Made by a program: the position numbers and the translations under genes. Below are positions 1 through 10,492 of a DNA stretch of 64,000 nucleotides, piece by piece. The notes under the pieces were generated by a model. That model was not told where the DNA came from, ran no database searches, and saw only the letters and a list, made by a program, of their open reading frames with translations. The stretch lies in NCBI GenBank assembly GCA_020726505.1, contig JAHLEZ010000005.1, forward strand, positions 2,356,001-2,420,000, read 5' to 3'. Origin of the DNA: Leptodontidium sp. MPI-SDFR-AT-0119. Lineage: Eukaryota; Ascomycota; Leotiomycetes; Helotiales; Leptodontidiaceae. Each line of letters opens with the position of its first letter. Within the stretch, counting starts at the first letter, position 1.

Positions 1-930
1 AGGTTGTCTAAGTAGACAATATAGCCTTTGCCTTGGTTCGGAAGTCTCGACATTATATGTGCGACTACAGCTGAGGATGTGTTGTCTCCTAATGCCCGGG
101 GCTGAGGGACCTTCTATGGGCCTAGTTTACCCCTCTCTGGATACTTCTTTTAAGTGCCTTTTCGGTAAAAAACCCAGTCCCAGAAGTATCCTTTGTCGGC
201 TAAGACCCAAATCTTATATCCCCGATCAATTGGCTTACCGGGAATCTTCAAGGTATCGAAAGAGCGGCCTTGAAAGCGTGACATAGCCTCGTCGATAGCA
301 ATATCTCTTCCAGGAGTCTAGAGCTTTTGAGACACATTCCGGATGTGTGAATTCAAAGGTTCTAGCTATAAAAACTATTAGAATACATGCCCGGATATTT
401 GTTTTAAGAGCTTACCTTATTAAAGACAGCCTCAAACTTATAGTCTAGATTTGCCGTGTAACACCGGAACGTAGTGTGTAATGCCTCGTACCTTTTTAGG
501 CTTATGACATCTACAACTAGATGCGAAGGTAAAGTAATAGTCCTTAGTTTCTAGTACTGTCTAGCCTTATTCTCTTTATGGATACTAATATATATGCGTA
601 TCCCAAGGTATCTATATGCCTCCTCCACAGTCATAGGGTACCAGTCCTGCTCTCTGGAATGCTTCGGCCGTATCGTTTGATCGATATCTTTTCGTTAATT
701 TGTATTTCGAACGATAATTTCTATCTGTTCCCTTGGAAAAAACAGTAGAAATATACCCTAGGCGTTAATAGGTTTAATATCCGAAGGTAGGTTAACAGTT
801 GACTGAAAAGGGGGTAAATCTATAGGTATAAATCCCGTGCCGGTCTTTTCAATTGGGTCCAAGGCCGGCCGAGTAGTCGTAAGATCGGTAGAATCTGGCA
901 CAACATTTTTTAAAGCTTTTGGTGGCATAT
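1..930 (-). mobile_element. Degenerate piggyBac-like transposase (DDE_Tnp_1_7), cut by the window edge
   Basis: Minus-strand translation gives broken but recognisable piggyBac-family blocks. About 181-300 reads DEAMSRFQGRS then KPIDRGYKIWVLADKGY, matching the family's DEAM...F.GRS and KP...G.K.W blocks. About 1-110 reads GKGYIVYLDN, the F/YLDN catalytic-core block. About 560-690 reads WYPMTVEEAYRYLGIRIYI, the block that opens the transposase core. Stop codons and frame changes lie between the blocks and the region is AT-rich, so this is a dead copy, probably RIP-mutated. The 3' end of the gene lies outside the window. The upper limit near 930 is approximate; no terminal repeat or TTAA target site was identified. 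Confidence 0.75.
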
Positions 931-2939
931 TTGCAGTGCAAAGTTGCGATTTATTTAGTTTGTTTACATGCTTTGTTTACACTTCACTTTGGTAGGGACC
1001 CTGCCAAGACGCTAAAACCCGGGATCGCCACATTGGGGGATATCCTCACTTATAATTACGTGGAAGTAAATAAGTACCTAGAGCATATATATGACAACAG
1101 TTTTACCTATTGAAACCATAGAACCGCCCGTACTAACTTGGTTAGGCCTAGTTATAATATCCCCTTCAGTAGGTGGGTACGAGTTGAGAGTAAAATTTGA
1201 ACCAACCCACCCATCGAAAGCGCTGCCGAAAATGGACTTCTCATGCACCAACCAACAGTCGTGTTCTGCAAAGAACAGCACTCCGGAAAGAGTAAGCCTT
1301 GCGAATGCACTAGAACAAGTATAGCATTACTGTCTCTGACAATCCGAAAAGGAGAAGTCTTCTGGTGTCAACACGGGATTGCCCCTATCACGGGTCCGCA
1401 AGGGCAACGCGGACGCACTACATCAATACCGTCGAGTTCCCTTAATGCAAAAGCTTTATCAACTAATGTCTTAATCCCCTTGTTAATCCTTTTATTCTCC
1501 CTCTTCCGTCTCCGCCGCTCGCCGTTGAGTTCGATATTTAAGGTTTCTAGACGAGTCTAAGGTTTAATATCGAATGATATAGCTGATTAAATTCAATTGA
1601 ATTTGGGGATTAATCTAGATATATTTCGGAGCCACGCGTTATTCTCGACCATGGGCTATTAAAAGTCGTTACTAAAGGTTATCGATATTAAATTGAAAGT
1701 GGTAAGATTATAATCCTTTTTAACATAAAGTTAGGAACCTAAAAAGGTCCTTTTAAGATACGATATAAAGACCTGCTATCTTCACTATCTAGATAGTTAT
1801 GTACCTTCTAAATGATCTTTGCCTTAAAGCGAGGCCATGGGGACGTAGTAAGAGAGTTCTCGAAACCCTAGAAGGCGTATTACTCTTTTAGTTCCTTTAT
1901 AATTAACGTTCACAAGCTCGAGGTTTATAAGAATTCCAAGGTACCGTATTACGTATTTTTATATCTATGAAAATCTATTTTATAAAATACTTATTATTAT
2001 ATCATAAGACTTTTTCATTTATTGATTATATTATTTAAGCGGAATAAAATATAATGTTATAAGTTAAGAGAAGGTTTAAATCTACGTTAACGCTAATTTT
2101 GGCATATAATTAATTTCCGCTAATACTATTATTTATTTCAGATCCTCGATTTACTAAATAAACCTAAGAGTAGATATTATAAATATTAATATAAATTATT
2201 AATTAGAAGATAAGATACACTTATTACAAGTAACGTGCTAATTACTAGTAAGCTAACTAAATATTCTCTATAAAACTAGGAATTCCTAGCTAAGAGTCTA
2301 ACACTTACTCGGGTTAGAATTCTAGTTCTTGTAATCGAACTCTATAACTCTCGTAGCCGCCAGGAGACTATCGTCGCATAAATCCGTTTCCACTTTCTTT
2401 ATCAATGATGCAATGTACAAAGCATTACATTAAATTACGCAAGTGTTTATTAGGGGCGGGAGTTGGACTTGGACTAGTGGTAGTTATTCCTAGGATTTCC
2501 CTTTTTATAAAAAGAAATGCACTTTTTCGCTATGATATGCCTGATGCTTGCGAGGATGGATAAAGGGATGGGAGGCATGATATGTGGTGATAATTAGTAA
2601 TTTGAAAGGCAATGACGATTAGATTAAAGATGTCTTGTGCATTTGTAGGGGTATGTCGTAGCTCGTAATAAGCACGTTGATCTCTATCTTGTGTCGTTTG
2701 AGTGATGATTTCCAACCCAAATTCCTGTAAAATACCTGGCAAGTAGGGTTTCCCTGGTGTTTCCGTTCATGGCAACGCACTTCTCCTATCCAATGCAGCC
2801 TTTCATCCTGGTCGATCGTATTTATCGTCCAAAGCCTCCCTACACTGTCTACCAAGTTGCTGGTTCCGATGTAACACTGTATTGATTTTCCCCCAATGCC
2901 ACTGTTCAATTAGCATCGATATTGTCGCAGCTCTCAAAC
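931..2939. other. AT-rich relic region without an intact gene
   Basis: No intact reading frame. Long TA-rich stretches and many TAA/TAG triplets suggest RIP-decayed repeats. On minus at about 1420-1555 a short stretch resembles the basic helix of the MADS-like small proteins found in fungal repeats (KRENKRINKGIKTLVDKAF), but it breaks soon after; this is a weak similarity. The part from about 2400 may be the 5' portion of the Tc1-type element that follows, though I could not align it. Confidence 0.4.
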
Positions 2940-3265
2940 CAGCTATGAAACAGGTATTCCACCCTGATTGCGTAGCAAGGCGATACCAAAGGAAGATCGG
3001 TTAGATGTTTTGGGGCTGCATATCAGGGAAATACGGTCGACACAAGGTGTTATTCTAGGAGAAGGATTAGGAGACAATTAACAAAGGCTCCTATTTAGGA
3101 ATTATTATACCGAAGGTTCAAGAGGTTCTATAAGAATATCCCGAGCTTTAATTCTAACAAGATAACGCAAAAGGTCACGCTTTTGCGTTTACTCGGTTGG
3201 TATTTGAAGCAATTAATATTACTTCGATCTACTAGCTTGCGAATAGTTCTGATTTGAATCCAATC

Positions 3266-3858
3266 AGTGTAATAAGTTTCTAATCTACTACTTGAGTAGT
3301 AATCTAGAGTAGTAGATTAGATTAGACTACATTAGATTAGTAAAAAACTGAAAAATCTAAGATTAGATTTAAAGTAGTAAATCTTACTTAATTTAGATTA
3401 TTAGATTATTAATAAACTTAATTTATATAACTTAATATATAAGAAAGTAATTAATATATAAGAAAGTAATTAATATATAAGAAAGTAATTAATATATAAG
3501 AAAGTAATTAATATATAAGAAAGTAATTAATATATAAGAAAGTAATTAAGAGATGTTAAATTTAAGACTAAAATAATTAAACCCTTTTACTTATAACTAT
3601 ACTTAATAAACTAATCAATAATAAATATATCCTCTTTTAGAGTTATAAAGTAAATTACCTAGAAGAATCATTATCCGTTACTCGGGTAGAGCCGCTCGCT
3701 AAGCCTCATTTAGTAAAGACCGCAGCGTTAAACTATTTTCAGCTAGTGTAATTATTACATAACTACTACTCAAGTAGTAATCTAATACTCTAGATTAGAT
3801 TAGATTAGATTAGAGTAGTACTTACTACTCTACTCTAATCTAATCTATTTATCACACT
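3266..3858. mobile_element. 593-bp MITE with 10-bp target duplication, nested in the Tc1 relic
   Basis: The element begins AGTGTAATAA and ends TTATCACACT, imperfect terminal inverted repeats (9 of 10 match). It is flanked on both sides by the same 10 bases, GAATCCAATC, at 3256-3265 and 3859-3868. Removing the element and one copy restores the transposase frame across DLNPI-E. Subterminal arms of about 80 bp are rich in TCTAATCTACTAC-type repeats in opposite orientation. It has no coding capacity. A 9-11 bp target duplication is typical of Mutator-like (MULE) elements, so a MULE-derived MITE is the best guess. Confidence 0.85.
3432..3545. repeat. Six perfect 19-bp tandem copies inside the MITE
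   Basis: The unit TTAATATATAAGAAAGTAA is repeated exactly six times without interruption. The array sits in the left-centre of the MITE and accounts for 114 of its 593 bp. Perfect identity implies recent expansion compared with the decayed transposase around it. Confidence 0.95.
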
Positions 3859-4368
3859 GAATCCAATCGAGACAATTTAGGATAATATGAAAGACTATAT
3901 TGAAAAAACTTTCCCCGAGGCTTATAAGCAATATAAAAGGCTCCGAGAAGTTGTTCAAGAGGCTTGGGAATCAATAACAATTGATAGATTTAGGGAACTA
4001 ATCAGGCAAATTCCTCAGAGATGTAAGGCAGTGATTAAGGCGCAAGGAGGATATACAAAATACTAAGAATATCATAAAGCAGCATTGCCAAGAATTACCC
4101 TTGATACGAAGTACTGCCAGAGACTGAATAGAGATCTCGCTTACCCTTACTAGCGTAGCAATGTCTCACCGGAATACATCCCCCACATGGCAGCAAGCGT
4201 CTCTTGACTTTCAACAAGCCGCGGTCGAGTCTTCGCGATACAATGGCCCAGCTCGGAGCTCACATTGATAATTTATACAATACTTGTTTGTCTTGGAGAT
4301 GTTCTCAGTACAAATTGTCACAGTTTAATCCATACTCGCATTCCCTTCCACCTTCTTTCTGCACAGAT

Positions 4369-4821
4369 CTACATCTTAATATCGGCCTGATCTCCAACCA
4401 GTCCGTAGAGAACCTTGATCTTCCCATCCTCTACAAGTATATGATCCGTGCCCTTCATAACTCCTGAGAGAACCTTGACCTTCCCATCCTCTATAACGAT
4501 ATGATCCGTGCCCTCCATAGCCACCTTCTTCCCCTTTGGCCCGAACGTCCATGCGATAAACACGAGATTCTGCATCTGCTTCACGGGCCCAACCATCTTG
4601 AACTCGCAGTCGGCGTTATTGTCGAGTATCTCCTGGACGTGTTTATCGATGGCGTCATGTCCCTTGAAGATTACGCCGTAGGGTTCATATGCAATGCAAT
4701 CTTCGTGGTACAATGACTTGATGGCTTCCCGACGCGAAATAGCGTCATAATTGCCAAAGACGTCGAAGAGGTTGCCATTGGCGATTTCTACGGCTCTTTG
4801 TTGAGATTTTGTTGGTGCCAT
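4369..4821 (-). CDS. SnoaL/NTF2-like small protein with internal duplication
   Basis: The ORF encodes 150 aa with no intron and starts at an ATG at 4821. The first 120 residues match the SnoaL/NTF2-like alpha+beta cone fold as found in small fungal proteins: an N-terminal helix, a segment YHEDCIAYEP, then FKGHDAIDKHVQEIL and the strands VFIAWTFGPKG and GTDHIVIEDGKV. The last part repeats: GTDHIVIEDGKVKVLSGVMK is followed directly by GTDHILVEDGKIKVLYGLV. The family covers polyketide cyclases, isomerases and binding proteins, so substrate cannot be named. It lies at the border of the transposon-rich island and is the only intact gene there. No signal peptide, so probably cytosolic. An NTF2-like fold is likely; function is unknown. 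Confidence 0.75.
   Translation of the reverse strand: MAPTKSQQRAVEIANGNLFDVFGNYDAISRREAIKSLYHEDCIAYEPYGVIFKGHDAIDKHVQEILDNNADCEFKMVGPVKQMQNLVFIAWTFGPKGKKVAMEGTDHIVIEDGKVKVLSGVMKGTDHILVEDGKIKVLYGLVGDQADIKM
4408..4527. repeat. In-frame 60-bp tandem duplication in the SnoaL-like gene
   Basis: Two adjacent 60-bp units, 4408-4467 and 4468-4527, share most bases and stay in frame, adding exactly 20 codons near the C-terminus of the SnoaL-like protein. The differences cluster at codon third positions and at one unit edge. Confidence 0.9.
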
Positions 4822-6183
4822 AGTGAATTGATATGGATTAGTATGACTTTAGAAAAAACCCTTGTGGGTGCGAGAAGTTGAGCTTTCCAAAGACAGGCAG
4901 CTGGGATGTTTTATTCTTTATGTTTACATTCTAACATTTAGATTTCGGAACCGAATCGCGGGGTATGTTTACTAAGAATGGAATATTTCCGAAAACTAAC
5001 ATCGGTTCAACTTAGTATGAATCGTTAGTTTGGTTGGGGGGGCGGGCGCTTGGTCAGCCTCCTAAAGGAAATTTGTAATAAACTTAAAGAAATTCAGCGT
5101 CTCATTCATAAGCAAATTATTACTTGTTCCGATAATTCCGCCTTTATTATTATAAATAATCATTCTATTTATATTTATACTTTTCGATAATTCCGCTTCT
5201 ATTGAACGGAACAATTCTGTTTATATTATGCTTTCCGACAATTCCGCTTGTATTAGTACAGGCTTGCTAATTCCAGCTTTAACGTTGTAATCTAAGTCTT
5301 CTCTGCCATTCCCATAATCTATATGACTTTTGGAAGCATACTTCGTAATTCGAAATCTGAAGGGTGAAGACTGTTTTCCTATTCGTAGTCAGGGTTCACA
5401 AAGCTCTTTCTTTTGGGGAATCGATATACCTTGGTAGCGAGTTGGCTGGGCATGCATTACTACCATGTGCTAAAATATACTTTGGGTACTCGTACAGAAT
5501 TATCCAGTAATTGTCTATGTGGAAGGTTTGATGAGAGGCGAAGCGGTAGCGGCTTGGAAGGCCGGAAAGCTTAGAAGCAAAGTATTCTCTCTTCAATAAA
5601 GTCAAGCTCGACATGTTCTTGTCCGTGAGGATTGATAAAAGAAGTAAGCCGCCATATTAATATATTACCATAAACACGTAAAATAGTTCATTCTTGTTGC
5701 TACTGCTTTAGCTAAAAATGGAGAAGTTAAAAGAGGTGATGGTTTCATAAATCTTGTCCAGGATGCTCAGGACGCTCAATTAAGTAGCTTCCGTCGCTCA
5801 AGTTACTCAGGAGAGTTGACTGAGCCGAGGGTGATTAGCGCCTGAGCAAGAGCAGCAAGCTTACTAACTCTATGCGATGGAGAAAGAAGAGAAGATTAAT
5901 TCATAATACCCAGGTATTAAAATACCTTCAAAGCCAGTCTCCAAATACTTCACAATTCACAATTTCATAAAAGGCGCAGGTGTTGGTTTGACGATTATTA
6001 ATCTACATACAAACAACTCTCTTCTCTCCGTCCCTCCAGCTAATCCTCCTGCACAAAAGATCCGGACCACCTTCAATCAAAGGATTGAAATCAAAGCACC
6101 CAGAGTCAACCATCTCCAATCTTACGCAGTTTAGACTCAAGATGAACCAACAACAATACAGATCCTCGAACCCCACCAACCAT
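4822..6183. other. AT-rich intergenic region with a degenerate ~50-bp repeat
   Basis: No gene seen. Around 5131, 5186 and 5237 the motif GAYAATTCCGCYTNTATT recurs with spacings of 55 and 51 bp, the remains of a short tandem repeat. The stretch 5031-5050 holds a G-rich run. A minus-strand frame at 5396-5614 shows no family resemblance. Confidence 0.5.
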
Positions 6184-8715
6184 TCACTGCCGTCTTCGTG
6201 GTGGTGGGGAATGCCACAGGTGGATTGAAGCAAACTTCATGTGGTGATCGAAGCTCTTGAAATCCTTGAATTCAAGCTCACATTCCTCGCAGAAGAAGTC
6301 TGTGTTCTCGATCGCAACAGCAGAAGCAGGCAAACCGACCGAGGGACTGGCCATCGTGTTCTCGGTTGCAAGCAAGTCCTCATTCGTACCAGCACCAGTA
6401 GCAGCACCCGCACCGGGGGTTTGCAAGCTTGGCTGGAAGGAAGAATGGACCTTGGCAATGTGGTTCTTGAGATCGTCTTCCTTCTTGAATACGGTACCGC
6501 TGCAGTCGTCGAAAGCGCACTTGAGAAGGTGGGACTTGTCGATGTGCTGAATGAGAGGGATGGCATTGTCGAATTTGAGGTAGCAGAAGGGGCACTTGTA
6601 ACCGTGGTAGTCGGCGACATGCATGTTGAGGTCATCCAGGTCGACGAATTCAATGCTTGGGCAAAAGGTACAAGCTGGCTTTTGCTGGTCATAATCGATT
6701 GTGGTGAATTGGTCGATCAGAGAAAATTCAGAGTTGGAACCTGTAGCAATGTATGAGTTGTATGAGTTGGCAGTGGAAATTAGCTTCTCGACGTGGTGCG
6801 TATCGACATGCTCGTCCAAGGCAGCTTGAGTCAGGAAGAGGAGATCATGGCAAGACTTGCAAGACAGCAATTGCTGCTCCTCGGGAATGGTATGGAGCTG
6901 TCCGCCAAATCCTTCTTGGTTTGGGAAAGCCAGGTCACCGCAAAGACTGCACGCAATGGCCGATACATCGTCATGGATGAGAGCAGCATGTCTTGCCTTG
7001 GCACCTTCGCTCAGGAAAGTTGTACCGACGCAGCGATCGCAGGTCAACAGTGGCTTCTTCTCATGCATGGCCATCAAATGATTATCGAACAACTTCTTGT
7101 TGAAGAGATCCAGGCCGTTACAGAGGCAACAGGTCCACTTGGGGCGATAGTCGTGGCATTGCAAGTTATGTCTAGACAAGGCTTCTTGGTTGAAGAAGAC
7201 ACAATCCTTGCAAGAGTCGCAGGTCAGCTCTGACTTTGTCTCGTGTGTAGCCGAGATGTGATTCTCAAGAGCAGTTTGAGAGATGAAGACTGCACCGGGG
7301 CAGAGATCACATTTCAAGCCACCTTGATTCTCGTGGGCCGCAACAACATGAGCAGCAACATGAGCATCGAGAGCCGCCTGGTCTGGGAAGTGGGTGCCAA
7401 CGCAGCGATCACATGAGATCAAGTTGGGGGTCTCTTTGTGAGAAGAATCAACATGGCTCTTCAACCGGTCAACACTCTCAAAAGCTGCCTCACATTCACT
7501 GCATTGATGCATGTGGGCCGAAAGCCAATGCAACAGGAAATCGGTATCAGTCTCGAAAGTTTCTTCACACTTTGGGCAAGGCGAACCATGGAATGTGACT
7601 TGGTGAGACAACATTGAAAGCAAGGTTTCGAAAGACTCAGTGCAGGTGGTGCATTTGAATCCGTGACGAGCAGCTTTGTGTTCATCTAGCTTGCTGATAG
7701 TGTTGAAATCCTTTCCACACTTTCCGCAGGTGAAAGCATGCACCGTGGCCTTGTGACTCTCGAATTCCTCTCTGAACAGGAAACACGTACCGCATTTGAT
7801 GCAGGGAAACTTGTGTCTCTTGGACTTCTCATAGATAGGCAATGGAAGACCATAGACATCGCACCAATTAACATGGCTGGCGGAGTTGTGGCTCGAAAGT
7901 TCGTCGTTGGTTCTGAATACCAAACGACATGGGGCACATTTGAATGAGTGCTTCTTGAGTTCGTGACTTCGCAGTTCCTCCTCGCTGGGTAGAACCTTGT
8001 CACAAATGGTACATGGGTGTCGGTGAACTTCGGTCTTGTGGTCCTTCAGGGACTTCTCGTCGTCAAACTTCTTATTGCACCAATTGCAGCGGCAAGAATG
8101 CTTGTCGATGACATGTTGGTCGAGAAGTGCCCGGGTTGCGCAAACGTGGTCACATGTCTCACAGACAAAGTGAGCAGCAGAGTAGTGCTTGCTACGAGCA
8201 GCATCAGTCTTGAACCTTGATCGACAGTGTTGACATTTCAAAGGGTGGGCATCAGATGTCTGATGTGATGACAATGCCTCCATGGATTTGAAAGTTCGAC
8301 CATTGCACTCCTGGCATACATGGGTGTGATTGGCTTCAACGTGGAGTTGGAGATCTTTATCCGTACCAAATGTTGTTGAACAACGGCCGCAGATTTTACT
8401 GTGCTTCGCGTGGTTGTGCTGGTTCCAGTTGTTCTGGCTTGAGAAACCTTGGTTGCAAGTTGTACAGTAGAAATAGTGAACATCTCGATTGTGCTTTACT
8501 AGTTCCTCAACAGCAGGGAATTCGATGACGCAGATCAAGCATTTGTTCTTGTGCTTGGCCTTGATGTGTTCTGCAAGATCCTTGATGGTTTTGTGAAGCA
8601 AGTCGCAGTGCTGGCAACAGAGAGCCCGGTTGTGGCGCTTGGCCCTGCAGTGAGACTCGATGGCTTCAACAGAGGCGAATTTGCCATCGCAGTCCCAACA
8701 ATGGTACTTCGGCAT
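6184..8715 (-). CDS. Multi-C2H2 zinc-finger protein (about 28 fingers)
   Basis: From the ATG at 8715 (MPKYHCWDCDGKF) the ORF encodes 843 aa made almost entirely of C2H2 fingers, about 28 units. At least two are degenerate: one around WCDVYGLPLPIYEKSKRH lacks a second Cys, and one near AFPNQEGFGGQ has lost its His pair. Linkers are not the TGEKP type of DNA-binding arrays, and the fingers often have three or more residues between the Cys pair and the first aromatic. Late fingers carry an insertion of the GTxF/AVF type. I chose the downstream ATG because a consensus branch site TACTAAC (8741-8747 on minus) and acceptor CAG ending at 8732 lie just upstream, so the longer open frame probably reads through a 5' intron. 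RNA or protein binding is as possible as DNA binding; target unknown. Confidence 0.85.
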   Translation of the reverse strand: MPKYHCWDCDGKFASVEAIESHCRAKRHNRALCCQHCDLLHKTIKDLAEHIKAKHKNKCLICVIEFPAVEELVKHNRDVHYFYCTTCNQGFSSQNNWNQHNHAKHSKICGRCSTTFGTDKDLQLHVEANHTHVCQECNGRTFKSMEALSSHQTSDAHPLKCQHCRSRFKTDAARSKHYSAAHFVCETCDHVCATRALLDQHVIDKHSCRCNWCNKKFDDEKSLKDHKTEVHRHPCTICDKVLPSEEELRSHELKKHSFKCAPCRLVFRTNDELSSHNSASHVNWCDVYGLPLPIYEKSKRHKFPCIKCGTCFLFREEFESHKATVHAFTCGKCGKDFNTISKLDEHKAARHGFKCTTCTESFETLLSMLSHQVTFHGSPCPKCEETFETDTDFLLHWLSAHMHQCSECEAAFESVDRLKSHVDSSHKETPNLISCDRCVGTHFPDQAALDAHVAAHVVAAHENQGGLKCDLCPGAVFISQTALENHISATHETKSELTCDSCKDCVFFNQEALSRHNLQCHDYRPKWTCCLCNGLDLFNKKLFDNHLMAMHEKKPLLTCDRCVGTTFLSEGAKARHAALIHDDVSAIACSLCGDLAFPNQEGFGGQLHTIPEEQQLLSCKSCHDLLFLTQAALDEHVDTHHVEKLISTANSYNSYIATGSNSEFSLIDQFTTIDYDQQKPACTFCPSIEFVDLDDLNMHVADYHGYKCPFCYLKFDNAIPLIQHIDKSHLLKCAFDDCSGTVFKKEDDLKNHIAKVHSSFQPSLQTPGAGAATGAGTNEDLLATENTMASPSVGLPASAVAIENTDFFCEECELEFKDFKSFDHHMKFASIHLWHSPPPRRRQ

Positions 8716-8731
8716 ATTGGAGAACAATGTA

Positions 8732-8811
8732 CTGGTCAAGGTTAGTATAAAACACTTGCGATCAGGAGGGCAGCTCAAGTTAACTTCAATCAATGATTTG
8801 GGACCAAGTAC
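8732..8811 (-). other. Probable intron in the 5' leader of the zinc-finger gene
   Basis: On minus, TACTAAC followed 9 bases later by CAG (last base 8732) is an optimal fungal branch-point and acceptor pair, placed 17 bases before the ATG at 8715. The donor is uncertain; GTACTTG starting at 8811 would give an 80-bp intron. Confidence 0.5.
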
Positions 8812-10492
8812 AATCTCGAACTCAACACGGACCGACGAAGACAAAGATGTTTTGAGGAATCAGTGCAGATGACAACCTCTTGTGTGATGTTGTCTGGGAA
8901 GATCCAGGCGAAGAGGATGTGGTGGTACAGGTAGATGATCGCTGCTCCGGCGCGTCAAGATGAAGTGATCAGCTTTGGCTGGTTCGAAATACTTCAGTCT
9001 GGTGGTGTGATTGAAGGTTCGAGTGTGGTGAGCAGCAGCCGAAAGTGTCAAGGAAAGGTGAGGTTGGTGAAAGGGTAGTGGTGACGAGTTTTCACGGAGT
9101 CGTGAAAGCGAACTCGAACGTCAACAACACCCAGGTCTTCCCCTGAGAGAAAGTAAACAAACGAGCGAAAGCGCTGACCTTCCGCAGAGTTTGAAGGAAT
9201 CAATGCTCAACAGCCTCGAAGCTGGAGTGCTTGATCGGTATGAGTAAAGAAAAGAGCTTAGCAGGTTACTCGAAGGTGGAAAGACGCGGTTGAGATAAAT
9301 ACAGTTGATGTTGTGGGAGGGAGTCGGGGGTTGTGCCGCTAGCTCCCCCTTTCGGCCAAACCTTTTCCCTCGAATTTTCCGGTGAGGCATGAAGGCAAAC
9401 GAGGAGACCTGCACGTCGCCTTTCTTTACTTTTGAATGTCCTAAGACAAATAAAGGACTAGCGCATAAATGCCTTAAAAGAGCAAGAGGAAGATTGGACA
9501 TTAGGTGCTTGGTAGCTAGGTGCCAACCTCTCCTCAGTTTTTGATGTCCAAAACAAATACAGGACTTGTGCATGATTGTCTTTAAAAGAGTAAGGGAAAA
9601 GATTCGAGATTAGGGGGCGGGGTATTAATCCTTGCTTCCAATGTCTCAAAACAATGCAGGACATTTGCCAGAGTGCTTAAGTACTTCAGAGAGATAGGAT
9701 ATGGACTTGAATGTGCACCTAGGATAGATGCGAAGGTACCAAACATCCTTCAACATTCCACGACTTCAACTATTTATTTTGCCTGACCTAGTTTGGTTCT
9801 TCTTGTCCTCACAGATATCTTATTCAATACCTTCTTCCTAAGAAGCCTATCCCAAGAAAATTCTCCTCACGTTAGATTATCCAAGCTATACCAGCACTGA
9901 CTAGCATTTATTCCCTAGCTAACTTCAAAGCCTCACTGCGCTGAGGAAAGAAACGTTGGCCTTCGAAATTAACGTCCTGAACTAAACCATGAACGCACAA
10001 CTTCTAATCTCCGGTATGTAGTCTCCGACATCTACCGAATATTCAAAAAGTAGACCCTCTCCGTTTAGAGCTTAATCTCAAAGTTTCCAGATCTAAGTAG
10101 GTCGTGCGCAGGAGTTGACCCTCCCAATGAAGCGAAAGTGGCATTGTAAAGTACTAAAACAAATTGAGAAGGTGAAGCAGAACACGGGAAAGTACATCTA
10201 ACCAGATGGTTTTGGTGCTAGAAGTGTCGATGATAAAGCATGCCAGGTATGTTCACCAACCCACTTGAGCACTTCTAGTTTTCGTCATCCACCTTGCACG
10301 TTCCACCAGAATACCAACTCATCAAGTTTCAAGGGACACATGACAGTAAGAAAGGGAGAGGGAATTAATAATTTCCATTCATTACTACTGTTATCTTATT
10401 TTGCGCTTTCCAGAATATCACAGATCTCATCCACCAAAAGCAAAGTCTGTGTCTATCCAAGCAAGCAAATGCTCCCACACCTCCACCACCGC
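8812..10492. other. Intergenic region between two minus-strand genes
   Basis: It holds the promoter of the zinc-finger gene and the 3' side of the DUF4139 gene. No supported gene; the minus frame at 9121-9573 is the accidental product of a tandem repeat at 9434-9700. Nothing else recognised. Confidence 0.5.
9434..9700. repeat. Three degenerate ~100-bp tandem copies
   Basis: Copies start near 9434, 9543 and 9639 with spacings of 109 and 96 bp. Each opens with a version of GATGTCCWAARACAAATAMAGGAC and, in the first two, continues through a KCTTTAAAAGAGYAAGRG segment. Divergence between copies is high, so the array is old. Confidence 0.7.

Larger units (their letters stand above)
2940..4066 (+). 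mobile_element. RIP-degraded Tc1/mariner (DD34E) transposase relic, interrupted by a nested MITE
   Basis: One frame from 3005 reads the Tc1 landmarks: MFWGCISGKYGR, then QDNAKGHAFAF with the second catalytic Asp, then SSDLNPI at 3247-3265. After removal of the element at 3266-3858 plus one target copy, the frame continues as ETI-stop-DNMKDYIEKTFPEA and ends GGYTKY at 4064-4066. The spacing between the second Asp and the Glu is 34 residues, the Tc1 signature. About seven in-frame stops are present, all TAG or TAA where TGG, CAG or CAA would be expected, which fits C-to-T mutation by RIP. The N-terminal DNA-binding part and the terminal inverted repeats were not recognised, so element limits are open. 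Confidence 0.85.

Noticed and set aside
1420..1555. MADS-domain gene on minus
   Set aside because: Only one helix-like segment matches and the frame breaks at once; kept only as a note on relic DNA.
6241..7233. Several long plus-strand frames opposite the zinc-finger gene
   Set aside because: They are shadows of the repetitive Cys/His codons on minus; their translations have no family features.
9121..9573. 150-aa minus-strand frame
   Set aside because: It lies across degenerate tandem repeats and has no domain; repeats alone explain the open frame.
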